NCBI GenBank assembly: GCA_913062745.1
Contig: CAJXXJ010000034.1
Span: 1-13,401 of the forward strand
Source of the DNA: an uncultured Phaeodactylibacter sp.
Lineage (GTDB): Bacteria > Bacteroidota > Bacteroidia > Chitinophagales > Saprospiraceae
Direction: 5' to 3'
DNA: 13,401 nucleotides
How positions within the stretch are numbered: the stretch's first letter is position 1; every line of letters starts with the position of its first letter. The notes under the pieces were generated by a model. The model did no database searches. It worked only from the letters and a program-made list of their open reading frames with translations, and was not told where the DNA came from. Shown here piece after piece: positions 8,210-13,401 of this stretch. The translations under genes were made by a program, and so were the position numbers.

Positions 8210-9127
8210 ATGAAAAAAATAATTCTACTCTTATCCGGCCTTTTCCTGCTGCAGCTGAGCACTTACGCGCAGGATGAATCGATCTTTACGCATTATAATG
8301 TGACGCCCGTCCTGATCAACCCCAGTGCGGCGGGCTTTAACGAAACGCATGATCTGCAGCTCAACGCCAGGGCGACCTGGAGCGGTTTTGCAGATGCGCC
8401 GAAAACAATTGCGGCCCAGTACAACGGCCCGCTGGGTGATAACTTCGGCATCGGCCTGGGAATCTCTTCCGAGACGGCTGCCCAAATGCAACGCCTGCGT
8501 GCCCACCTGAACTATGCATTTCGCTTTGATGTGAGCGAAAAGGTAAAGCTGTCTGCCGGCTTTCAAATGCAATATCAGGAGCTGACGCTCGACCCCGCAG
8601 TGATGGATAACCCCTTCTTCATCCCGAACGAGGAAACGGTCATGAACTTCCTGTCCGGCGAAGGGCGCTTCGACGCTGCGCTTGCTGCATTCAGCACCTT
8701 CAACGAAAATACTACGGTAGGCCTGACATTTACCAACCTCGTGCGTGGCCACCTGAGCCCGGAAGAACAGAACGAGCCGATTTTGAAGCACTATATGTTT
8801 TACGTTGCGCACCGCTTCGCAGCGCCGGACGAAAGCTTCGTGTTCGAGCCTTCTGTGCTCATCCGCAATGTACGGGATGTGCCTTCGCAGGTAGATATCA
8901 ACCTGAAGGCTTCCTTCCTGCAGGAGCAGTTGACGGCTGGGCTGTCGTACCGCTCACTGGGGAGCCTGGGCCTGCTGCTGGGTACCCGCTTGTCGGACTT
9001 CCAGCTGTACTATACCTATGACCTCTTCTTCCAGGATTTCCAGCAGTACAACGATGGCTCGCACGAAGTGACCGTCCTGTTCAGTTTTGAGCGTAAGGAG
9101 AAGTCTAACCGGCAGCGCCGGTACTAA
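8210..9127 (+). CDS. PorP/SprF family T9SS outer-membrane protein
   Basis: 305 residues. The signal peptide is MKKIILLLSGLFLLQLSTYA, cleaved before QDE. The mature start, with FTHYNVTPVLINPSAAGF, matches the family hallmark (F-T-x-Y-x-x-x-P-x-x-x-N-P-A-x-x-G). The rest is a run of amphipathic beta-strands ending in GTRLSDFQLYYTYDL and a closing aromatic strand (VTVLFSF), as expected of a membrane barrel; about 300 residues is normal for the family. In Flavobacterium, SprF-like proteins sit next to genes for type B cargo such as SprB and are needed for its export or attachment. Here the gene lies 78 bp after a type B cargo gene, so it is most likely the dedicated partner of that protein. There is no Shine-Dalgarno sequence. 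The basic tail (KEKSNRQRRY) follows the last strand. Family assignment is firm; the partner assignment rests on gene order. Confidence 0.9.
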   Translation: MKKIILLLSGLFLLQLSTYAQDESIFTHYNVTPVLINPSAAGFNETHDLQLNARATWSGFADAPKTIAAQYNGPLGDNFGIGLGISSETAAQMQRLRAHLNYAFRFDVSEKVKLSAGFQMQYQELTLDPAVMDNPFFIPNEETVMNFLSGEGRFDAALAAFSTFNENTTVGLTFTNLVRGHLSPEEQNEPILKHYMFYVAHRFAAPDESFVFEPSVLIRNVRDVPSQVDINLKASFLQEQLTAGLSYRSLGSLGLLLGTRLSDFQLYYTYDLFFQDFQQYNDGSHEVTVLFSFERKEKSNRQRRY

Positions 9128-9149
9128 TCGATCCCAAGCCCGATTGTAA

Positions 9150-9180
9150 TTTGGCAAGGTAATTGCTGTATATACATTCG
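9150..9180 (+). promoter_or_regulatory. Possible Bacteroidota-type promoter in the intergenic region
   Basis: TTTG at 9150-9153, 19 nt, then TACATTCG at 9173-9180, which differs from TAnnTTTG at one defined position. The spacing matches the consensus. It would drive transcription from about 9187 toward the hairpin at 9362-9389. No established gene lies in between, so it may be chance or may serve a small transcript. Confidence 0.3.
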
Positions 9181-9361
9181 TGCAGGCATCCCTGTCTCCG
9201 GACGGAAAGGTGTCTCATGAAAAACCTTAAAGATCAGGTGCCGGCGGCTCAGCCCTCAGCACCCACGGAATAAAAGCGGCACAACGGTGCCCGCAACGAC
9301 TATTTTGATGTAGTTCTTTTGTACGCCTGTCCGGGCTCCTGGCTTAAGCACCCACGAGCCT

Positions 9362-9400
9362 CCTCCCCCGGGATAAGCTCCGGGGGAGGGTGCAGGTTTT
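9362..9400 (+). terminator. Possible terminator of the cohesin/porP operon or of a small transcript
   Basis: A perfect 10-bp GC-rich stem, CCTCCCCCGG (9362-9371) with CCGGGGGAGG (9380-9389), has the loop GATAAGCT. Only a weak T-run (TTTT at 9397-9400) follows, eight bases after the stem. The stem is strong but the tail is suboptimal. It lies 235 bp after the porP/sprF-like gene, long for a simple 3' UTR. Confidence 0.5.
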
Positions 9401-9505
9401 GACAAAAAAATCTCTGGCAAGAGTTGTAACCTTCTGCATCAATATTCCGTAAAGTGGTATAAGCAATGAGATAAGTGAAATTACTTATAAATGATTTCAC
9501 TCATT

Positions 9506-9557
9506 TTAGTGTCTGTTGTCTGAGCAGGGACGAGTGCCCGGCCTCAACAGACACTAA
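9506..9557. repeat. 13-bp perfect inverted repeat with structured loop
   Basis: TTAGTGTCTGTTG (9506-9518) and CAACAGACACTAA (9545-9557) are exact reverse complements. The 26-nt region between them contains GGG-ACGAGTG-CCC, a second small stem. No T-run follows on either side, so it is not itself a terminator. It may be an RNA hairpin, a protein-binding palindrome or a remnant of a mobile-element end. Confidence 0.8.
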
Positions 9558-9592
9558 GACTAGGCGATTGGATTGTATGTGATTCACAAGAG

Positions 9593-9625
9593 CCGGTTTC
9601 AAAGTTTATACTTAAATCGGTTTTT
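9593..9625 (+). terminator. Weak terminator-like hairpin with T5 tail
   Basis: CCGGTTT (9593-9599) pairs with AAATCGG (9614-9620) with one G-T wobble; AAGT/ACTT pairs extend it to a TTAT loop past a 2-nt bulge. TTTTT follows at 9621-9625. It lies directly before the stronger terminator at 9632, so the two may act in tandem. Confidence 0.4.
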
Positions 9626-9631
9626 GGGATG

Positions 9632-9667
9632 GCCTCTCTTCTATTCTTTAGAAGGGGGGCTTTTTTT
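9632..9667 (+). terminator. Strong Rho-independent terminator
   Basis: GCCTCTCTTCT (9632-9642) pairs with AGAAGGGGGGC (9650-9660) over 11 positions with two G-T wobbles and the 7-nt loop ATTCTTT. Seven T follow at 9661-9667. The T-run is only on this strand, so it ends a rightward transcript. No protein gene ends nearby; the closest upstream stop is at 9127. Confidence 0.8.
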
Positions 9668-10625
9668 ATTCTTTTCTGTCCTTTTCCATTTAATCAAGTT
9701 TGGCACAGTTTTAGCTACGGTAGAGATGAAGAACTGAAATGCCGCCACCGCTGTGGCCGGTAGTTCAGGGTAAGCATTTCCGGTGTTGTCGGAAGGTGTG
9801 TAGCAAAGCAGGATTACCCTGTGGCCTGCCTGTCCGCTAACAGCCGGTTGGCACCCTATAGAGCAAAAATTGAGATAGCCGCAGCTGGCCCGGCCTGCAC
9901 AGAAGCAAGCCGGACAGCCGGCAAAAGGCATGTGTTGCATTCACTGTAGCTAGGGTCCATAGTGTATGCCGGGAAGTCTAAGCCGCGAGTTGTTGCCAAT
10001 TTCCCCGTCGGGAAGCGGGGGGAGGGCAAAGCGCAAAAGCTTCAGGCATAACGGGGCAACCGCTACAAACATATGCAAGGCGACCCTGCCCTTCAGGTGG
10101 CAGCTACATACCATTACAGGGCTGCTAAGCCGAAAGGCTTGCAGCTTACCCCCCTTTTCGGCGGGGCAGTCTGCTTGCGCAAACGGCTCCGCATAGCCGG
10201 CCGGTGTCTGTAAAGGCTCCCTGCCCGGTGTTCGTGTTTTCAAAATTGCGCAGGCTAGTCCTCTGCCCTTTACACAGTATGCGTGCATGCACTGTGGAGC
10301 CATTCGTATGCTCAAAAGGGAAAGGAGAACTGCCCTGCCGGTTGCTACAAGACTGCGCAGGCTGTTGGCTATTCTCCAATGCTAATGGAGTGGCAGGCTG
10401 TGGCGCAAGCCGGCATTATAGGTGGGGCAGTACCAGCCCATCGGCTGTGTACGCCTGCATGATCAGCTTTTTGCAGTCGCCCGGAGTGAGCTCTCCCGGC
10501 GTAACACAAGACTTATCTGCCATGCAGCGGACAGCCACCGGTATGCCCGCAGGCAAGGCAGGCAGACTAGCCAACGGGCAGTCTGAATTACGGAAATTCT
10601 ATTTCTAAATAAACTACATCAAAAA
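9668..10625. other. About 950 bp without a convincing gene
   Basis: Open frames here (minus 9641-9940 and 9950-10315, plus 10204-10608) give cysteine- and proline-rich or low-complexity-looking products with no signal peptide or known motif, and they overlap one another or a terminator. The sequence contains recurring short words, such as GCGCAGGCT near 10248 and 10355 and GGGCAGTCTG near 10164 and 10576, and several GC-rich hairpins, including CTCCA/TGGAG at 10374-10390 and the one at 10121-10145. It may be decayed sequence, a dispersed intergenic repeat or an RNA-bearing spacer. The last 60 bp become AT-rich and probably hold the leader of the gene at 10626. Confidence 0.6.
10121..10145 (+). 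other. GNRA-capped hairpin
   Basis: GCTGC (10121-10125), bulged T, AAGCC (10127-10131), GAAA tetraloop, GGCTT (10136-10140), GCAGC (10141-10145). Ten base pairs with a single bulge and a GNRA loop form a very stable RNA fold. There is no T-run. The strand is uncertain, because the complement also folds but would carry a TTTC loop, so the GNRA cap favours the + strand. Confidence 0.5.
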
Positions 10626-13401
10626 ATGAAACAATTTATTCACCTGCACCGCAGGCACGCCCGGCGCTGCCTGTCCGGGCTGGCGTACACGCTGGCTATG
10701 GTGCTCTCCTTTCTCCTGGCCCAGCCGCTGGCCGCGCAGTGCGACCTCGCCTGCAACGGCGGCAATCCGAATGCTCCGCTTTCCATCCCCATAACGGCGG
10801 ACTGTGAGCTGGAGTTGATTCCGGAAAGTGTGCTTGAAGTCCCGGTCATCTGCCCGGGGGATAAAATCCTTACCGTGCGCGACGAGATGAACAGCATTAT
10901 CGTTTCGGATACCAACTTTGTGGTATTCGATCCCCTGCTTTACTACGGGGATACGCTTTCGGTTACGGTCACAGATGTCACGACGGGCATTTTTTGCAAC
11001 AGCTTCATCACCCCGGTTGACCTGATCCCCCCGGATATCGACTGTGCGGCAGATACCATCAGCTGTATTTCAGATACAAGCGCAGCATCGGTTGGCTTGC
11101 CGTTGGTGACGAATAACTGTATCGATACCTTCACGCTTACTTACGAGGATACGTTCACCCCCTACGGTTGTGACAGCAGCTTTACTGCACTGCTGGAGCG
11201 GGAATGGACGGCAGTGGATACTTTCGGCAATCAGTCTACCTGTACACAGCTGATTTACCTGGACCGCCCTGACCTGAATGATCTGCAGTTTCCGGCCGAT
11301 ACGGTGCTGGACTGTGATGTGAGTTCGCTTGACCTCGATATCACCGGGCAGCCGCTTCTGTTCGGGGAGATTGTGGAAAATACGAATGGCTGTGAGCTGA
11401 CGGTCACTTACGTGGACGATACGCTATCCCTCTGCGGGGGCATCGAATATCAGGTGCAGCGCAACTGGACTGTGATGGAAGGCTGTAGTGGCCAAACGGC
11501 AGAAGATTTGCAAATTATCAACGTAGTGGATACTATAGCACCGGCAATTACCTGTCCGGGGCCGATCACCGTTTCCACCAATCCGGGCTTCTGCTTTGCT
11601 AATATCACGCTGCCTTCTGTGCAGGTGGTAGACAACTGCGATAGTGATGCGACCTTCTTCGTGAGTACGAGTTTCGGTGCTGTAGGCCTGGGGCCACACT
11701 CCTTCGTGCCGGTCGGTACGCATACCATACAGTACACCTCAATTGACGCCTGTGGCAACTCTGCAGTCTGTACCACCACTCTGAATGTAATAGACGACGA
11801 GCCACCCAGCGCGGTCTGTGAAGACTTGACCACGGTAAGTATCACGAGCGGCGGTGTCTCACGCATCAACGCCATCACTTTCGACGACGGCAGCAACGAC
11901 AACTGTGCCGAGCAGCTGTACTTCAAAGCGCGCCGCATGACGACCGGTGGCTGTGACGGAGCCAATGGGGATGATTCTCCCCTGGGCGGCTACCAGGAAT
12001 GGTTTGACGACCGGGTATATTTCTGCTGTGAAGAAGTAGGAGAGGAAATACAGGTTATCATGCGCGTCTACGAGCTCGACCCCGGAACCGGCCCGGTAAC
12101 GCCAACCCGGGAGATTCCCGGTGGGGACCTCTTCGGCCACTTTACGGAATGTATGGTCAGCGTGGAAGTACAGGACAAGCTCGCCCCTACGGTCGTTTGC
12201 CCCTCTGATACGGTAGTAGACTGTGCAACGGATTTTGACAACCTCGATGTATTCGGAACCCCCTTCGTAGCAGACAACTGCGGCTTTGAGGTCAGCCTGT
12301 CCGAAGAAGTACAAGTCAGCAACTGCGGCACCGGCGTAGTCACCCGTACCTTTACAGCGGTAGACCCCTCGGGTAATGTGAATGGCTGTATTCAAACCAT
12401 TACTGCTGTGAACCAGAACCCCTTTAGCGAGGACAACATCATCTGGCCACAGGATTACACGGCAACGACCTGCGGCTCCCTGACGGACCCGGAGGATTTG
12501 CCGGAAGGCTTTGACTACCCGCAGCTGATCGGCGAGACCTGCTCGGATGTCGGGGTTAATTATACGGATGAGTTCTTTAACATCGCCTTCCCGGGCTGTT
12601 ACAAGATTCTGCGCGAGTGGGTAATTATTGACTGGTGCCAGTATGACCCGGAAGACCCCAGCTCCGGAGGGCGCTTCACGGATGTCCAAATCATCAAGGT
12701 GGAAGACATCAATAAGCCGGTACTCGACTGCCCGGATAACGTGGTGGTGGGCATCGATGGCAGCTGCGGCGGTGCCAACGTGAACCTGCCGGATGTGGAA
12801 GTAGACGATTGTAATGCCAATATCCTGGTGACCAATGATTCTCCGCACGCTGAAGTAGGCGGCGGCAATGCAAGCGGTTTTTACCCGATGGGTACCACCA
12901 TCGTGGAGTACGTGGCATCCGACCGCTGCGGTAACACCTCAAAGTGTGAAGTGGAAATCACCGTAGAAGACCTGAAAGCACCGAGCCCGGTGTGTATCGT
13001 GGGCCTGTCGGTGAACCTGGCGGATATGGATGGCGAAACCCTGGCGATGCTGAACGCTTCTTCCTTTGACGGCGGCAGCTCAGACAATTGTACGGCAGAT
13101 GAAGACCTGCAGCTCACCCTGCGCAAAGTAGGCACAGGGCTTGCCGGTACGCCACCCCCTACGGCTCAGCTTACCTTCACCTGTGAAGATGTAGGTACGC
13201 AGATGATCGAATTCTGGGCGCAGGACGAAGCGGGCAACAGCGCCTTCTGTGTGACGGCGGTAGCCATTCAGGATAACAACGGCCTCTGCCCGCAAACGAT
13301 TGCGAGCGGTATGATTGCCGGTGATGTGACTACAGAGTCCGGAGACTACGTGGATAATGTGATGGTGGAAGTCATCAGCGACGACCCGATGGATATGGCG
13401 T
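10626..13401 (+). CDS. N-terminal part of a giant secreted HYR-domain protein (3' end outside window)
   Basis: 925 codons are open to the window edge without a stop. ATG at 10626 follows an A-rich leader (ACATCAAAAA) without Shine-Dalgarno. Residues 1-38 are a long signal peptide with a basic start (HRRHARR) and a hydrophobic core ending LAAQ. Two clear HYR (hyalin repeat) domains lie at about 305-391 (CPGPITV ... VDNCD ... PVGTHTIQYTSIDACGNS) and 698-788 (CPDNVVV ... YPMGTTIVEYVASDRCGNT). Related cysteine-rich HYR-like modules fill about 139-213, 220-304, 398-519, 520-597, 606-697 and 790-891; many end in a D-x-x-G-N-x-x-x-C strand. From about 892 (AGDVTTESGDYVDNVMVEV) a different beta-sandwich begins, like those that precede the sorting domain in similar proteins. 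Regularly spaced cysteines suggest disulfide-stabilised extracellular modules. A T9SS sorting domain is expected beyond the window but is not seen. Likely an adhesin or matrix protein; the ligand is unknown. Confidence 0.85.
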   Translation, partial: MKQFIHLHRRHARRCLSGLAYTLAMVLSFLLAQPLAAQCDLACNGGNPNAPLSIPITADCELELIPESVLEVPVICPGDKILTVRDEMNSIIVSDTNFVVFDPLLYYGDTLSVTVTDVTTGIFCNSFITPVDLIPPDIDCAADTISCISDTSAASVGLPLVTNNCIDTFTLTYEDTFTPYGCDSSFTALLEREWTAVDTFGNQSTCTQLIYLDRPDLNDLQFPADTVLDCDVSSLDLDITGQPLLFGEIVENTNGCELTVTYVDDTLSLCGGIEYQVQRNWTVMEGCSGQTAEDLQIINVVDTIAPAITCPGPITVSTNPGFCFANITLPSVQVVDNCDSDATFFVSTSFGAVGLGPHSFVPVGTHTIQYTSIDACGNSAVCTTTLNVIDDEPPSAVCEDLTTVSITSGGVSRINAITFDDGSNDNCAEQLYFKARRMTTGGCDGANGDDSPLGGYQEWFDDRVYFCCEEVGEEIQVIMRVYELDPGTGPVTPTREIPGGDLFGHFTECMVSVEVQDKLAPTVVCPSDTVVDCATDFDNLDVFGTPFVADNCGFEVSLSEEVQVSNCGTGVVTRTFTAVDPSGNVNGCIQTITAVNQNPFSEDNIIWPQDYTATTCGSLTDPEDLPEGFDYPQLIGETCSDVGVNYTDEFFNIAFPGCYKILREWVIIDWCQYDPEDPSSGGRFTDVQIIKVEDINKPVLDCPDNVVVGIDGSCGGANVNLPDVEVDDCNANILVTNDSPHAEVGGGNASGFYPMGTTIVEYVASDRCGNTSKCEVEITVEDLKAPSPVCIVGLSVNLADMDGETLAMLNASSFDGGSSDNCTADEDLQLTLRKVGTGLAGTPPPTAQLTFTCEDVGTQMIEFWAQDEAGNSAFCVTAVAIQDNNGLCPQTIASGMIAGDVTTESGDYVDNVMVEVISDDPMDMA

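Larger units (their letters stand above)
9474..9667 (+). ncRNA. Candidate structured non-coding RNA: four hairpins ending in a terminator
   Basis: In order: hairpin A, AGTGAAAT (9474-9481) with ATTTCACT (9494-9501); hairpin B, a 13-bp perfect stem at 9506-9518 and 9545-9557 with a 26-nt apical region; hairpin C, CCGGTTT (9593-9599) with AAATCGG (9614-9620), inner AAGT/ACTT pairs and five T after it; hairpin D, a strong intrinsic terminator at 9632-9667. The AT-rich stretch contains no open frame of note. Dense consecutive inverted repeats closed by a terminator suggest a small RNA. I do not recognise an Rfam family: it lacks the SRP-RNA apical motif, RNase P core and tmRNA features. The 5' end is unknown and no good promoter box was found, so it could instead be the structured 3' end of a longer transcript. 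Confidence 0.35.

Noticed and set aside
9225..9275. Minus strand resembles parts of a TPP riboswitch (GGGTGCTGAGGGCTGAG ... ACCTGATCT)
   Set aside because: The conserved downstream part (UAAUxCCxGCGxAGGGA-like) is absent, and no thiamine gene, indeed no minus-strand gene, follows.
9506..9557. Integron attC site or CRISPR repeat
   Set aside because: The palindrome lacks the RYYYAAC/GTTRRRY arrangement, no integrase or cas gene is present, and the unit is not repeated with spacers.
9420..9670. tmRNA, SRP RNA or RNase P RNA as identity for the hairpin cluster
   Set aside because: None of the conserved core motifs of these RNAs was seen; a 6S-like RNA cannot be excluded but was not supported.
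9641..9940. Minus-strand 99-codon frame with a cysteine-rich start
   Set aside because: Its 3' end runs into the opposite-strand terminator, and it has no signal peptide, motif or clear start context. Conservation could revive it.
10204..10608. Plus-strand 134-codon frame before the HYR gene, and the minus frame 9950-10315 that overlaps it
   Set aside because: The products look like translated spacer (biased composition, no domain), and the two frames conflict with each other.
11859..12848. Minus-strand open frame of 329 codons opposite the HYR protein
   Set aside because: The + strand frame has unmistakable HYR domains throughout; the antisense frame shows no recognisable features.
13010..13075. 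Dockerin-like calcium motif (NLADMDGETLAML) in the HYR protein
   Set aside because: It lacks the paired D-x-N-x-D-G repeats of dockerins, and the segment aligns with the first part of the HYR-like module seen at 398-519.

Overview
The window comes from a Bacteroidota genome, most likely the class Saprospiria (Lewinella/Phaeodactylibacter-like). The evidence is a PorP/SprF-family outer-membrane protein, both C-terminal sorting classes of the type IX secretion system (T9SS), giant acidic repeat proteins with cohesin-like, SprB-type and HYR modules, and start codons with no Shine-Dalgarno sequence. The genus is inferred from protein architecture only. All recognised genes lie on the + strand.

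Layout: (1) 1-150 is the last 49 codons of a T9SS type A cargo protein, followed by a strong intrinsic terminator (197-239). (2) 339-9127 is a three-gene block that reads like an operon: a small secreted protein with one cohesin-like domain and a type A sorting domain; a 2319-residue surface protein with eight cohesin-like domains, about thirteen SprB-type repeats and a type B (gliding-motility/CHU_C-type) sorting domain; and a PorP/SprF-like protein, the class of outer-membrane partner that type B cargo usually needs. Gaps are 38 and 78 bp, the second carrying a hairpin. (3) 9128-10625 is about 1.5 kb without a convincing gene. It holds a possible promoter plus hairpin (9150-9400), a chain of four hairpins ending in a strong terminator (9474-9667), which is a candidate structured non-coding RNA, and about 950 bp of unassigned sequence with a GNRA-capped hairpin. 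(4) 10626 to the window end is the first 925 codons of a giant cysteine-rich secreted protein with HYR and HYR-like modules, cut by the window edge. The tail at 1-150 resembles the expected C-terminus of that kind of protein.

Together the genes look like a cell-surface adhesion/display locus. The cargo proteins cross the inner membrane by Sec signal peptides and the outer membrane by T9SS; the PorP/SprF-like protein probably serves the large type B cargo; the repeat domains would form long extracellular stalks or adhesins. The most unusual points are the eight-cohesin array joined to SprB-type repeats with no dockerin visible, a cysteine pair conserved in seven of those eight domains, and the hairpin chain at 9474-9667. 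No CRISPR array, transposase, tRNA, rRNA or phage gene was seen.
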